Below are positions 1 through 8,712 of a stretch of DNA of 33,705 nucleotides, in pieces. How positions within the stretch are numbered: the stretch's first letter is position 1; every line of letters starts with the position of its first letter. The notes under the pieces were generated by a model. It saw only the letters and a list, made by a program, of their open reading frames with translations. It searched no databases and was not told the origin of the DNA. Source of the stretch: Bacillus sp. ISL-7 (GTDB taxonomy: Bacteria; Bacillota; Bacilli; Bacillales_B; DSM-18226); contig NZ_JAGGQW010000073.1 of assembly GCF_018613065.1 (NCBI RefSeq), positions 1 to 33,705 of the forward strand, read 5' to 3'. The position numbers and the translations under genes were made by a program.

Positions 1-27
1 TGATACTAATCGTTCGAGGACTTAACC
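1..27 (+). rRNA. 23S ribosomal RNA, 3' end (partial)
   Basis: The window opens with the typical Bacillus 23S 3' tail (ACTAATCG...CGAGGACTTAACC). Only about the last 27 bases are present, and the exact 3' end is uncertain by a few bases. A 5S gene follows about 80 bases later, as in a standard rRNA operon. Confidence 0.85.
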
Positions 28-107
28 AATTTTTAAGGCACACTCGTTTTTACAAACTTCTTCTGCATTATCTAGTTTTGAGGGAATGATACCTCAAAAG
101 AAAATAG

Positions 108-224
<117 letters not shown>

Positions 225-264
225 TAAAATTACTTTAAAAACCATACATACTTACTGTTTCTAG

Positions 265-273
265 TGATATAAT
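265..273 (+). promoter_or_regulatory. Candidate extended -10 promoter for the tRNA pair
   Basis: TGATATAAT is a perfect TGnTATAAT extended -10, about 43 bases before tRNA-fMet. The -35 region is poor. It could give the two tRNAs transcription independent of the rRNA promoter. This is inferred from sequence alone. Confidence 0.4.
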
Positions 274-315
274 ATTATGGTGTAGTAATTTAAAACATAT
301 TTTTATTTCTATTGT

Positions 316-389
<74 letters not shown>

Positions 390-392
390 TTT

Positions 393-469
393 GGTCCGGT
401 AGTTCAGTTGGTTAGAATGCCTGCCTGTCACGCAGGAGGTCGCGGGTTCGAGTCCCGTCCGGACCGCCA
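393..469 (+). tRNA. tRNA-Asp (GUC)
   Basis: A cloverleaf with acceptor GGTCCGG/CCGGACC, anticodon GTC at 427-429 in a 7-base loop closed by CCTGC/GCAGG, discriminator G466 and an encoded CCA (467-469). It begins three bases after tRNA-fMet, so both come from one transcript. Confidence 0.96.
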
Positions 470-488
470 TTATATTGCAAAAATTAGT

Positions 489-513
489 ACGAAACAAGGT
501 TTCGTCTTTTTTT
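489..513 (+). terminator. Terminator of the rRNA/tRNA operon
   Basis: A perfect 7-bp stem ACGAAAC/GTTTCGT with loop AAG is followed by a run of seven T (507-513). It lies 20 bases after tRNA-Asp. Confidence 0.8.
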
Positions 514-585
514 ATGCCGTTTAATAAGGGCAAGCATTTTTGCTCAATTGTTAAAAATCATGTAAACTACATATGTAATAGGCAT

Positions 586-612
586 CCTTAGGAGAGATCC
601 TAAGGTTTTTTT
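586..612 (+). terminator. Hairpin and T-run upstream of tsaE (terminator or attenuator)
   Basis: A perfect 8-bp stem CCTTAGGA/TCCTAAGG with loop GAGA is followed by seven T (606-612). No gene lies between it and the previous terminator, so it either backs up termination of the rRNA operon or attenuates a promoter lying just upstream (weak candidate TTGTTA at 548-553 with TATGTA at 572-577). Confidence 0.65.
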
Positions 613-670
613 GCACATAATTAAGGTAAAATGAAGATGTGACGCTAAGTTAAAATAAAAAGGTGATTGA

Positions 671-1126
671 ATGAATCAATTCGAACTAATAACAACGGAT
701 TCTGAGGAGACTTTCCAATTTGCAGCAAAGTTAGCTGGGTTATTACAACCTGGAGATGTCATTGCTCTTGAAGGTGATTTAGGTGCTGGAAAGACTACAT
801 TCACTAAGGGCTTGGCTAAAGGGTTGGAGATTAAAAGAACAGTTAACAGTCCGACATTTACTATTATTAAAGAATATAAGGGAAAACTCCCGTTATATCA
901 CATGGATGTATACCGGGTTGCGGATGCCTTCGAAGACCTCGGTTTTGATGAGTATTTTGAAGGTGATGGAGTGACGGTAGTGGAATGGGCTCATTTAATT
1001 GAAGAGCAGCTCCCACAGGAAAGACTGACTATTTTCTTATATCGTGAAGAAGGGGATACTAGAAGAATGGTTTTAGTACCTCAGGGGAAACGATATGAGC
1101 AATTATGTAAGGAGACTTTTTCATGA
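671..1126 (+). CDS. tsaE: TsaE, ATPase of the t6A tRNA-modification complex
   Basis: This is the 151-residue ATPase partner of TsaB and TsaD, which add the threonylcarbamoyl group to A37 of ANN-decoding tRNAs in the cytoplasm. Visible features are a P-loop GDLGAGKTT at residues 35-43, the family motif SPTF at 60-63, HMDVYR at 77-82 and VEWA at 104-107. Length is normal for the family. The ATG has the ribosome site AAAGGTG just upstream. It overlaps tsaB by four bases (ATGA), so the two are translationally coupled. The B. subtilis counterpart is ydiB, at the same genomic position. Confidence 0.95.
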   Translation: MNQFELITTDSEETFQFAAKLAGLLQPGDVIALEGDLGAGKTTFTKGLAKGLEIKRTVNSPTFTIIKEYKGKLPLYHMDVYRVADAFEDLGFDEYFEGDGVTVVEWAHLIEEQLPQERLTIFLYREEGDTRRMVLVPQGKRYEQLCKETFS

Positions 1127-1830
1127 CCATATTAGCGATTGATACTTCTAACTATGCCTTAGGAGTGGCGCTGTTAGAAGATAATCAAGTACTTGGTGAA
1201 TATATAACCAATTTAAAAAAGAACCACTCTGTTCGAATTATGCCTGCTATTCAGACACTAATGAAGGATTGTGAAAAGGTTCCGGCGGATTTAACTAAGA
1301 TTGTCGTCGCCAAAGGACCGGGCTCGTATACAGGAGTTAGAATAGGTGTAACCATTGCTAAAACATTAGCTTGGACTTTGAATATCCCGCTTGTAGGTAT
1401 TTCCAGCTTGGAAATTTTAGCATCTGGGGTCGGCCGCTACTTTGATGGTTATGTGTCACCTCTATTTGATGCAAGAAGGGGACAGGTCTATACTGGCTTG
1501 TATCAATATCAAAATGACGAACTACAAACGATTGAAGAGGATCGTTTGGTCATGTTAGTAGACCGTGCAGAGGATCTAAAAAATTCAGGAAAAGCGATAC
1601 TATTTGTCGGAAATGATTTACCACTCCATCAAGCAGCAATTGAAGCAGCATTAGGATCACAGGCTGTTTTCGCAGCTAGTACGGAACAAAATCCACGTCC
1701 AGCTGAACTTGCCCTTCTTGGAAAGGATAAACCAGGGGAGGACATTCATTCTTTTGTTCCAAATTATATCCGTTTAGCTGAAGCTGAAGCGAAATGGTTA
1801 GAATCGAAAGGAAAAATTTTAAATGGATAG
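1123..1830 (+). CDS. tsaB: TsaB, scaffold subunit of t6A synthesis
   Basis: A 235-residue protein of the ASKHA (actin-like ATPase) fold that dimerises with TsaD in tRNA t6A37 formation. It starts with LAIDTSN (residues 4-10), the degenerate phosphate-1 loop, and carries GPGSYTGVRIG near residues 65-75, typical of TsaB. It lacks the metal-binding HxxxH of TsaD, as expected for the non-catalytic paralogue. The start codon lies in the ATGA overlap with tsaE, and the ribosome site AAGGAG (1109-1114) fits it. This is B. subtilis ydiC. It is followed after 12 bases by rimI. Confidence 0.95.
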   Translation: MTILAIDTSNYALGVALLEDNQVLGEYITNLKKNHSVRIMPAIQTLMKDCEKVPADLTKIVVAKGPGSYTGVRIGVTIAKTLAWTLNIPLVGISSLEILASGVGRYFDGYVSPLFDARRGQVYTGLYQYQNDELQTIEEDRLVMLVDRAEDLKNSGKAILFVGNDLPLHQAAIEAALGSQAVFAASTEQNPRPAELALLGKDKPGEDIHSFVPNYIRLAEAEAKWLESKGKILNG

Positions 1831-1842
1831 GAATAGAGAGTT

Positions 1843-2292
1843 ATGGTAGATTCTTTTGTTTTTCGCAATATGAGGGAAGAGGACATTGACCAAATTTTAG
1901 AAGTAGAACAAGCATCATTTACAACCCCCTGGAGTCGTGAAGCATTTTATAATGAATTGCATAATAATCGATTTGCAGTTTATATCGTCCTAGAGGAAAG
2001 TAACAAAATCCTCGGGTACTGTGGGGCTTGGATCGTGATCGATGAGGCGCATGTAACGAATGTGGCCATTCTGCCTGAATATAGGGGCAGGAAACTTGGT
2101 GAAGCAATCATGCAAAAAATGATGACAGAGGCCAGAGAGATGGGAGCAAAGAGTATGACCCTTGAAGTGCGTGTTACCAATCATGTAGCACAATCTCTTT
2201 ATCGAAAGCTTGGTTTTCAAAATGGCGGGATCCGCAAAAATTATTATTCAGATAATCAGGAAGATGGTTTAGTGATGTGGGTAAATTTATGA
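1843..2292 (+). CDS. rimI: RimI-like N-alpha-acetyltransferase (ribosomal protein S18 type)
   Basis: A 149-residue GNAT-fold acetyltransferase. The acetyl-CoA pyrophosphate-binding segment is visible as [14 protein letters not shown] (about residues 77-90), followed by the helix and [21 protein letters not shown], the typical GNAT motif B. RimI acetylates the N-terminal alanine of ribosomal protein S18 in E. coli; the role in Bacillus is less certain. It lies between tsaB and tsaD and overlaps tsaD by ATGA, so all four genes form one operon. The B. subtilis counterpart is ydiD. Confidence 0.93.
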   Translation: MVDSFVFRNMREEDIDQILEVEQASFTTPWSREAFYNELHNNRFAVYIVLEESNKILGYCGAWIVIDEAHVTNVAILPEYRGRKLGEAIMQKMMTEAREMGAKSMTLEVRVTNHVAQSLYRKLGFQNGGIRKNYYSDNQEDGLVMWVNL

Positions 2293-3311
2293 AAAAAGAC
2301 CAATGGATTTTGGGTATTGAAACAAGCTGCGATGAGACGGCTGTCGCCATTATTAAAAATGGCAGAGAAATTGCAGCAAATGTAGTCGCATCGCAAATTG
2401 AAAGTCATAAACGCTTCGGTGGTGTGGTTCCAGAAATAGCCTCCCGCCACCATGTAGAGCAAATGACTATTGTCATTGAGGAAGCATTGAAGCAGGCAAA
2501 TGTTACTTTTGCTGAGATTGATGCCATTGCTGTCACAGAAGGACCAGGATTAGTCGGTGCCCTTTTAATTGGGGTAAATGCCGCGAAAGCATTGGCATTT
2601 GCTCAAAACAAACCACTAGTTCCAGTCCACCATATTGCAGGACATATTTATGCGAACAGGCTTGTTACTGAGTTAAAATTCCCGCTCCTTGCTCTGGTCG
2701 TTTCAGGCGGGCATACAGAGCTTGTTTATATGAAGGAACATGGACATTTTGAAGTCATCGGCGAAACAAGGGATGACGCTGCTGGTGAAGCCTACGACAA
2801 GGTTGCGCGAACGTTAAACATGCCGTACCCTGGCGGTCCACATATTGACCGTTTGGCGCAGGCTGGAAATCCGACAATTAATTTACCTCGGGCATGGTTA
2901 GAAGAAGGTTCCTATGATTTTAGCTTTAGCGGTTTAAAATCTGCTGTTATTAATACGGTTCATAATGCCGAGCAACGCGGTGAGATAATTGCCCCTGAAG
3001 ACCTTGCTGCAAGCTTTCAAGCCAGCGTGATTGAAGTGTTAGTAAAGAAAACAGAAAAGGCCGTCGCTGAATATGGGGTAGGGCAAGTATTGGTGGCTGG
3101 CGGAGTTGCCGCCAATAAAGGCCTTAGAAATGCTTTGGAAAAGACCTTTTCAGAGAAACCTGGAATTGAATTAGTGATTCCGCCATTATCCCTATGTACT
3201 GATAATGCAGCGATGATTGCTGCTGCTGGAAGCGTGATGTTCGAAAAAGGAATTAGAGCAGACCTTTCCCTAAATGCCAACCCGGGACTGGATATCGAAA
3301 TATACAATTAA
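2289..3311 (+). CDS. tsaD: TsaD, tRNA N6-adenosine threonylcarbamoyltransferase
   Basis: The catalytic subunit of t6A37 synthesis (formerly Gcp), about 340 residues. It shows the N-terminal [13 protein letters not shown], the metal-binding HxxxH as H115 and H119 in [15 protein letters not shown] at 138-146, and the C-terminal [10 protein letters not shown] and [13 protein letters not shown] motifs of the Kae1/TsaD family. I chose the ATG at 2289 because it makes an ATGA overlap with rimI. An in-frame GTG at 2277 would add four residues, and neither start has a strong ribosome site. A strong terminator follows immediately, closing the operon. Confidence 0.95.
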   Translation: MKKDQWILGIETSCDETAVAIIKNGREIAANVVASQIESHKRFGGVVPEIASRHHVEQMTIVIEEALKQANVTFAEIDAIAVTEGPGLVGALLIGVNAAKALAFAQNKPLVPVHHIAGHIYANRLVTELKFPLLALVVSGGHTELVYMKEHGHFEVIGETRDDAAGEAYDKVARTLNMPYPGGPHIDRLAQAGNPTINLPRAWLEEGSYDFSFSGLKSAVINTVHNAEQRGEIIAPEDLAASFQASVIEVLVKKTEKAVAEYGVGQVLVAGGVAANKGLRNALEKTFSEKPGIELVIPPLSLCTDNAAMIAAAGSVMFEKGIRADLSLNANPGLDIEIYN

Positions 3312-3340
3312 AAACTCTTCTGGATAAGAAGAGTTTTTTT
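3312..3340 (+). terminator. Terminator of the tsaE-tsaD operon
   Basis: A 10-bp stem AAACTCTTCT/AGAAGAGTTT with loop GGATA runs into a tract of T. It begins one base after the tsaD stop codon. Confidence 0.9.
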
Positions 3341-3382
3341 GTTGATAAGATTTTATAAAAATGCAGATCAAAAACTGGTGAA

Positions 3383-3515
3383 TGTGGATAAGTGGGGTGT
3401 TTTCTGTGTATAATGTGGATAAGTCAGGTCTTTGTTGTGGATAATGTGGAAAAGTAAAAATAACATTGAAACTGTCCTGTTTGTAATGTGAATAAGAATG
3501 TGGAAAAGTGTATAA
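3383..3515 (+). promoter_or_regulatory. DnaA-box cluster (eight boxes, same orientation)
   Basis: Eight 9-mers match or nearly match TGTGGATAA, the complement of the DnaA box TTATCCACA. Perfect copies start at 3383, 3414 and 3436. TGTGTATAA starts at 3405, TGTGGAAAA at 3445 and 3499, and TGTGAATAA at 3487, all fitting TTWTNCACA. AGTGTATAA at 3507 has one mismatch. All read the same way. Spacing between starts is 22, 9, 22, 9, 42, 12 and 8 bases, so the 22/9 pattern repeats. No gene lies here. In B. subtilis the intergenic region between gcp (tsaD) and ydiF is, as I recall, one of the DnaA-box clusters outside oriC that titrate DnaA. Confidence 0.88.
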
Positions 3516-3570
3516 CTTAAATGAATTATTGCCATCATATCAAAATTTGTCGATAAATGTCATAATAAAC

Positions 3571-3597
3571 AAAAAACCAGGCCAATGCCTGGTTTTT
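3571..3597. terminator. Bidirectional terminator between tsaD and ydiF
   Basis: The stem CCAGGC/GCCTGG with loop CAAT is flanked by A5 on the left and T5 on the right, so it can end transcripts from either side. It protects the DnaA-box cluster from the convergent ydiF transcript. Confidence 0.8.
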
Positions 3598-3637
3598 GCA
3601 TAAATATAAAAGAAAATTTATCTTCGGACTTTTATAA

Positions 3638-3788
3638 TTGTCTAGCTCCAACGCCCAGCAGCTAGTGGACTTCGCTCTCCTCCCTACGATAAGTCAACAT
3701 CGGATGGCTAACGCTCTCCGTGTTTCCTTTATCTCAGTCGAAGCGCTCCAGTCCATACGCTGCTAAACGGGCGTTTCCGCTTTTCTAG
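3638..3788. repeat. Bacillaceae-type intergenic repeat with paired ends
   Basis: About 150 bases between TTGTCTAGCTCCA and GCTTTTCTAG. The ends pair: AACGCCC (3650-3656) with GGGCGTT (3769-3775), and AGCAGC (3657-3662) with GCTGCT (3759-3764). The TTGTCTAGCTCCA...GCTTTTC framework resembles an intergenic repeat I recognise from other Bacillaceae genomes. It abuts the ydiF stop codon. Its function is unknown, and copies cannot be counted from one window. Confidence 0.6.
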
Positions 3789-5708
3789 TTATTCAGCCAG
3801 CTCTGCCCATTCTTCCATTAAGTGCTCGAGTTCAGACTTTGCCTTTTCATTTTTTATGTTGATTTCCAACACTTTTTCATGATTTTGAAAAATGTCTGGT
3901 TCGCATAATTGCTGCTCGAATTCTTGAATTTGCTCTTCTAGCTCTTCAATTCTTTGTTCCATTTCTTCTAATTTCCTTTTGCGCTGACGCTCTTGTTTTT
4001 TACTTTCCTTATCCTGTTGATAAGAGTTTTTCTCAAAAGCATCTGTTTGTGCTGCTTTTTTAGCAGTTGCGGCTAGCGCTAGTGCTGCAAGTTCTTCCTG
4101 TTCTAGTTTCTTCTCTAAATAATAATCATAATCCCCGAGGTATTCTGTACTTCCATGACGACTAAGTTCTAAGACCTTTGTGGCAATCCGGTTAATAAAA
4201 TACCTGTCGTGTGAGACAAACAATATCGTGCCCGGGTAATCGATTAATGCATTCTCTAGAACTTCCTTACTATCTAAGTCAAGGTGGTTGGTAGGCTCGT
4301 CCAAAATTAAGACATTTGCTTTCTCCAACATCAGTTTAGCTAAAGCTAGACGGGCTTTTTCACCCCCGCTTAAGGTGGAAACTACTTTTAAGACATCATC
4401 ACCAGAAAATAAGAAATTACCGAGCACCGTACGTATTTCTTTTTCATTTTTTAGTGGATAGTCATCCCAGAGTTCATTTAAGACCCGCTTATTGGAGGTC
4501 AATTCAGCTTGCTCCTGGTCGTAATAACCAATCTGAAGGTTTGTCCCATAGAGTATGGTTCCCTCCAGAGCAGGCAACTTTTTGATAATTGTCTTTAAAA
4601 GTGTTGATTTGCCGATACCATTCGGTCCAACCAATGCGGTACTTTCACCTTTATAGGCCCGAAATGAAATGGACTCTGAAACCTTATCACCTTCGTACCC
4701 AACAGCGAGTGAATCCACTGTTAAAACGTCATTGCCGCTTTGTTTTTCAATTTCAAACGAGAAGGAAGCAGACTTTTCATCGCCTAATGGACGATCCATC
4801 ATCTCCATCTTTTCTAGCTTTTTACGACGGCTTTGGGCACGTTTAGTCGTCGAAGCGCGCGCTAAATTCCGGTTGATAAAGTCTTGGAGATCAGCGACCT
4901 CTTGCTGTTGTTTTTCGAAAAGCTTTAAATCACGCTCATAATTTGCGGCCTTTTGATCAAGGTAAGAACTATAGTTGCCTGTAAACCTTTGGATTTGCTT
5001 ACGGGATACTTCATAAACTTGAGTAACAACTTTATCTAAAAAATAGCGGTCATGGGAAACGATCAAAATCGCCCCATGATAACTTTGTAAATATTGCTCC
5101 AGCCAGGAAAGCGTATCAATATCAAGGTGGTTTGTGGGCTCATCCAATATTAAGATATCAGGCTTGGTTAACAAAAGTTTACCAAGGGCAAGACGGGTTT
5201 TCTGCCCGCCGCTTAAACTAGATATCATCAAGGATTTGTCATGGAAATTTAACCCATGAAGGACAGAGCGCATCTCTGCCTCATATTGATACCCTCCCTG
5301 TTCTTTAAATTTCACCTGAAGATGATCGTACTCTTTTAGGATTCTTTCGTACCTTCCACCGTCTTCAAAAACAAGAGGATCAGCCATTTGTTCTTCAAGG
5401 GTGCGGAGTTGTTTTTCCATTAATCGCAGCGGTTCAAAAACCGTCAGCATTTCATCCCATATGGATAATGATGATTCTAACCCCGTATTTTGAGCTAAAT
5501 AGCCAATTGTCACTTCTTTCGGCTTGATAATTTCTCCGCCATCATGCGACAAGTGTCCGGCAATAATCTTCAATAATGTCGATTTTCCCGCCCCATTGCG
5601 TCCAACAAGAGCAACACGGTCCCGAGTTTGTAATTCCAGCTTAATATTCGATAAAATAAGGTCAGCACCATAATATTTTTGTAATTGATTAACCTGTAGC
5701 AAAATCAT
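3789..5708 (-). CDS. ydiF: ABC-F family ATPase (YdiF-like)
   Basis: A soluble protein of 639 residues with two ABC ATPase domains and no membrane segments, as in ABC-F translation factors that act at the ribosomal E site. Domain 1: Walker A GRNGAGKST at 36-44, LSGGQ at 165-169, DEPTNHLD at 189-196. A linker or arm (about 250-300) rich in charged residues follows. Domain 2: GPNGIGKST at 361-369, LSGGE at 446-450, DEPTNHLD at 470-477. A charged coiled coil fills about 565-639. I chose the ATG at 5708 because the ribosome site GAGGTG lies 7 bases before it; an ATG at 5714 is only one base from that site. Position matches B. subtilis ydiF. The substrate or stress role is not established. Confidence 0.93.
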   Translation of the reverse strand: MILLQVNQLQKYYGADLILSNIKLELQTRDRVALVGRNGAGKSTLLKIIAGHLSHDGGEIIKPKEVTIGYLAQNTGLESSLSIWDEMLTVFEPLRLMEKQLRTLEEQMADPLVFEDGGRYERILKEYDHLQVKFKEQGGYQYEAEMRSVLHGLNFHDKSLMISSLSGGQKTRLALGKLLLTKPDILILDEPTNHLDIDTLSWLEQYLQSYHGAILIVSHDRYFLDKVVTQVYEVSRKQIQRFTGNYSSYLDQKAANYERDLKLFEKQQQEVADLQDFINRNLARASTTKRAQSRRKKLEKMEMMDRPLGDEKSASFSFEIEKQSGNDVLTVDSLAVGYEGDKVSESISFRAYKGESTALVGPNGIGKSTLLKTIIKKLPALEGTILYGTNLQIGYYDQEQAELTSNKRVLNELWDDYPLKNEKEIRTVLGNFLFSGDDVLKVVSTLSGGEKARLALAKLMLEKANVLILDEPTNHLDLDSKEVLENALIDYPGTILFVSHDRYFINRIATKVLELSRHGSTEYLGDYDYYLEKKLEQEELAALALAATAKKAAQTDAFEKNSYQQDKESKKQERQRKRKLEEMEQRIEELEEQIQEFEQQLCEPDIFQNHEKVLEINIKNEKAKSELEHLMEEWAELAE

Positions 5709-5735
5709 TTCCATTCACCTCTATTACATAGGATT

Positions 5736-5764
5736 AGTGTACCTTATTCCCGGTATGTCGGCAA
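5736..5764 (-). promoter_or_regulatory. Candidate sigma-A promoter of ydiF
   Basis: On the minus strand, TTGCCG (-35, 5759-5764), a 17-bp spacer and TACACT (-10, 5736-5741) lie about 28 bases before the chosen ydiF start. Each hexamer matches the consensus at four of six positions. Confidence 0.45.
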
Positions 5765-5886
5765 TAAACTGCTCGCCATATTAGCGGTGTAAGGGTCCTA
5801 AATCGTCAAAAAATGTAATATTTAGTTCAAAGTTTCACACACATATAAGGTAAAATAGTGTATGATTTGATAGGAGGATTTTTTAT

Positions 5887-6384
5887 ATGGCAGAATTTAC
5901 GCATTTTAATGAAGAAGGCAGAGCAAAAATGGTCGACGTCAGTGATAAGCCGGAAACGGCACGTACGGCGCTTGCTCATTCCAGCATTACCGTTAGTAAA
6001 GAAATTTATGATAAAATAACTAATAATGAGATGAAGAAGGGCGATGTCTTAGCAGTGGCCCAGGTAGCAGCTGTCATGGCAGCAAAGAAGACATGGGATT
6101 TGATTCCAATGTGCCATCCGATTCCATTAACAGGTGTTAATATTTCTTTCTCTTGGAAACAGGATAAGGATGAGAACTATCAATTATATATTGCTGCAGC
6201 CGTTAAAACGAAGGGGAGCACAGGCGTAGAAATGGAAGCGTTAACAGCGGCATCCGCATGTGCCTTAACAGTTTATGATATGTGTAAAGCCGTTGATAAA
6301 GGTATGGTAATTGGACCGACGTATCTTGTCGAAAAAACAGGCGGTAAAAACGGTGATTTTAAAAGAGATGAAAGAGTTAAATAA
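5887..6384 (+). CDS. moaC: MoaC, cyclic pyranopterin monophosphate synthase
   Basis: A 165-residue enzyme of molybdenum cofactor synthesis that converts the MoaA product (3',8-cyclo-7,8-dihydro-GTP) to cyclic pyranopterin monophosphate. The family motifs are clear: [16 protein letters not shown] at 15-30, lysines at 50-51 (EMKKGD), the signature [13 protein letters not shown] at 71-83, [21 protein letters not shown] at 115-135 with D131 and K134 of the catalytic DMCK. A perfect AGGAGG ribosome site (5872-5877) precedes the ATG. It is probably cotranscribed with rex, since no terminator separates them. The order ydiF-moaC-rex matches B. subtilis. Other moa genes are not in the window. Confidence 0.96.
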   Translation: MAEFTHFNEEGRAKMVDVSDKPETARTALAHSSITVSKEIYDKITNNEMKKGDVLAVAQVAAVMAAKKTWDLIPMCHPIPLTGVNISFSWKQDKDENYQLYIAAAVKTKGSTGVEMEALTAASACALTVYDMCKAVDKGMVIGPTYLVEKTGGKNGDFKRDERVK

Positions 6385-6420
6385 ATTTTTAACTAAACCA
6401 TTCATGGGGTGTGGGAGATT

Positions 6421-7077
6421 ATGAGTAATGAAACAACGAAAATACCACAGGCGACAGCAAAACGGCTGCCCCTCTATTATCGATTTCTAAAAAACCTGCA
6501 TAGTTCCGGCAAGCAAAGGGTCTCTTCAGCGGAATTGAGTGAAGCAGTAAAGGTAGACTCAGCAACAATTCGCCGCGACTTTTCCTATTTCGGTGCGTTA
6601 GGGAAAAAGGGCTATGGGTATAATGTTAATTACTTAATATCCTTCTTTCGTAAGACCTTAGATCAGGATGAATTAACTAAGGTTGCCTTAATAGGAGTCG
6701 GAAATCTTGGCACTGCCTTTTTAAACTATAACTTTTTAAAAAATAATAACACAAAAATAGAATGCGCCTTCGATGTGGATCCCGACAAAATGGGAACCAT
6801 GATTCGCGAGGTACCCGTTCATCCTATGGATGATTTAGAGAAGGTTTTATCAGAAACTAATATTTCAGTGGCGATATTAACGGTTCCTGCTCCTGCCGCA
6901 CAAATGATAACCGATCGACTGGTCAAAGCAAATGTAAAAGGAATCTTAAATTTCACTCCAGCAAGGTTAAATGTTCCACCATTAATTAGGGTCCATCATA
7001 TTGACTTGGCAGTGGAGCTTCAATCGCTAGTCTACTTTTTAAAGCATTATCCAACGGTGGAAATAGATGAAGAATAA
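6421..7077 (+). CDS. rex: Rex, NADH-sensing redox repressor
   Basis: A 218-residue regulator that senses the NADH/NAD+ ratio and represses fermentation and respiration genes. It has an N-terminal winged helix (about residues 10-75, with [25 protein letters not shown]) and a Rossmann domain starting at GVGNLG (92-97). It ends with the domain-swapping [19 protein letters not shown] helix. The ATG at 6421 follows GGGAG closely; a GTG at 6409 would add four residues, but 218 residues fits the B. subtilis Rex (about 215). In B. subtilis tatAy-tatCy follow; here a malate block does. Confidence 0.96.
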   Translation: MSNETTKIPQATAKRLPLYYRFLKNLHSSGKQRVSSAELSEAVKVDSATIRRDFSYFGALGKKGYGYNVNYLISFFRKTLDQDELTKVALIGVGNLGTAFLNYNFLKNNNTKIECAFDVDPDKMGTMIREVPVHPMDDLEKVLSETNISVAILTVPAPAAQMITDRLVKANVKGILNFTPARLNVPPLIRVHHIDLAVELQSLVYFLKHYPTVEIDEE

Positions 7078-7084
7078 TTAGTTA

Positions 7085-7119
7085 AAAAGGCTTTCCACAA
7101 AATTTGTGGAAGGCCTTTT
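7085..7119. terminator. Terminator after rex
   Basis: A long stem in which TTCCACAAA pairs with TTTGTGGAA, extended outward by GGC/GCC and A4/T4 with one G-U pair, ends in T4. The A-run on the left may let it work on both strands. Confidence 0.88.
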
Positions 7120-7199
7120 GTATGATTAAATCCCTGCTTTTTTTAATTACATAATCTATAAAAATACTTTCTTATGCACTAAGATGTAGGTAGATGAAA

Positions 7200-7213
7200 T
7201 GCAAGCGGTTACT
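7200..7213 (+). promoter_or_regulatory. Weak cre-like CcpA site upstream of malic enzyme 1
   Basis: TGCAAGCGGTTACT matches 12 of 14 positions of the cre consensus TGWNANCGNTNWCA, 24 bases before the start codon. It resembles better sites upstream of the malate symporter and the BCCT gene. Confidence 0.35.
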
Positions 7214-7236
7214 AACCGGGAAGTGGGGGAAATTCA

Positions 7237-8484
7237 ATGTCAATTTTACGAGATGAAGCGTTAAAAATGCACAAGGAACACCAAGGCAAGGTTGGGATTT
7301 ATTCTAAGGTGGCAGTACATAATGCAAAAGATTTAAGCCTAGCCTATTCACCAGGTGTGGCAGAGCCATGTTTGGACATTTATGCAGACGAAAATAAAGT
7401 CTATGATTATACCTCGAAGGGCAATCTTGTCGCAGTTGTATCCAATGGGACAGCGGTTCTGGGGCTTGGAAACATTGGACCAAAAGCTGCGATGCCTGTG
7501 ATGGAAGGAAAGGCCGTGTTATTCAAATCGTTCGCAGATGTTGACGCCTTTCCCATCTGCTTGGCCACCACTGACACAGACCAGATCGTAGAAACCGTCA
7601 AGCTGCTAGAACCAACATTTGGCGGAGTGAACTTGGAGGATATTGCTGCGCCGCAATGCTTTGAAATTGAAGACCGCCTCCGCAAAGCCTGCGAGATTCC
7701 TGTTTTTCATGATGACCAGCATGGAACCGCGATTGTAACAGCCGCTGGTCTAATCAACGCGTTAAAATTAGCGGATAAAAAAATTGAAGATATTCGTGTT
7801 GCAGTAAACGGAGCAGGTTCAGCTGGAGTAGCGATTGTTAAGCTCCTGCTGCATATGGGCGTGAAGGATGTTATTTTATGTGATACAAAAGGAATTATTT
7901 ATGAAGGCCGTCCAGTCGGAATGAATCGATTCAAAGATAAAATGGCGCAAATGACAAATCGCGAGCAAAAACAAGGAACGTTAGCGGATGCGCTTATTGA
8001 CGCCGATGTGTTTGTGGGGGTATCAGCAGCCGGGGCCGTTACAAAGGAAATGGTTAGCGCTATGCACCGTGACCCGATTATCTTTGCCATGGCCAACCCG
8101 GTACCGGAAATTATGCCCGATGCGGCCAAAGAAGCAGGGGCTCTAGTAGTGGGTACAGGACGTTCTGATTTTCCGAACCAGGTTAATAATGTGCTTGCTT
8201 TCCCAGGCATTTTCCGCGGCGCTTTAGATGTCCGTGCCAAGGAAATCAACGAGGAAATGAAGCTCGCCGCGGTCTATGCAATTGCTGGTTTAATTTCAGA
8301 GGATGAGCTCCATGCCGATTATGTCATTCCAGATCCATTTGACCCTCGGGTCGCAGCACAGGTAGCAACCGCGGTTGCGTATACTGCAATGGAAACAGGG
8401 GTAGCCCAAAGAATTATCAATGTTGAGGAAATTAAGCAGCGCCTATCAGCATTAGCAGAAGCAAAACAACCAGTGCATGTTTAG
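7237..8484 (+). CDS. Malic enzyme 1 (YtsJ-type, malate to pyruvate)
   Basis: A 415-residue short-form malic enzyme that oxidatively decarboxylates malate to pyruvate, producing NAD(P)H. Visible features: catalytic Tyr37 in LAYSPGV, Lys92 in [10 protein letters not shown], metal-binding NLEDI (132-136) and HDDQHGT (158-164), and the dinucleotide loop NGAGSAG (191-197). Cofactor preference cannot be read with confidence; the B. subtilis YtsJ relative prefers NADP. A hairpin terminator follows, so it is probably a single-gene unit. It is the first gene of the malate block, and a paralogue of similar length lies at the other end of that block. Confidence 0.93.
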   Translation: MSILRDEALKMHKEHQGKVGIYSKVAVHNAKDLSLAYSPGVAEPCLDIYADENKVYDYTSKGNLVAVVSNGTAVLGLGNIGPKAAMPVMEGKAVLFKSFADVDAFPICLATTDTDQIVETVKLLEPTFGGVNLEDIAAPQCFEIEDRLRKACEIPVFHDDQHGTAIVTAAGLINALKLADKKIEDIRVAVNGAGSAGVAIVKLLLHMGVKDVILCDTKGIIYEGRPVGMNRFKDKMAQMTNREQKQGTLADALIDADVFVGVSAAGAVTKEMVSAMHRDPIIFAMANPVPEIMPDAAKEAGALVVGTGRSDFPNQVNNVLAFPGIFRGALDVRAKEINEEMKLAAVYAIAGLISEDELHADYVIPDPFDPRVAAQVATAVAYTAMETGVAQRIINVEEIKQRLSALAEAKQPVHV

Positions 8485-8512
8485 GTCAAGTAAAATTTAG
8501 CTTTTAAGGGAG

Positions 8513-8550
8513 GACTATCTCAATCTAGTTGAGGTAGTCTTTCAAATTTT
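8513..8550 (+). terminator. Terminator after malic enzyme 1
   Basis: An 11-bp stem (8513-8523 with 8529-8539, one G-U pair) around loop TCTAG is followed by a T-rich stretch. Confidence 0.7.
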
Positions 8551-8712
8551 GGGAATTAGGGCATAATTCCGATATACCTTTTAAATTTTTAGTACAATAA
8601 TGAATGATAGTTTTTTTCTTTTTTAAATCAGTCTATATGACCCCGTCCTTAGGTAAGTAATAAAACATTTCCTAGAAGGACATCTAGGGTTTTGCAATCG
8701 GAGGGGATGAAG

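Noticed and set aside
3383..3515. The repeated TGTGGATAA units considered as a CRISPR array or replication origin
   Set aside because: Units are 9 bases with irregular short spacing and no spacer pattern, and no dnaA, dnaN or AT-rich unwinding element is beside them, so a DnaA-binding cluster outside oriC fits better.
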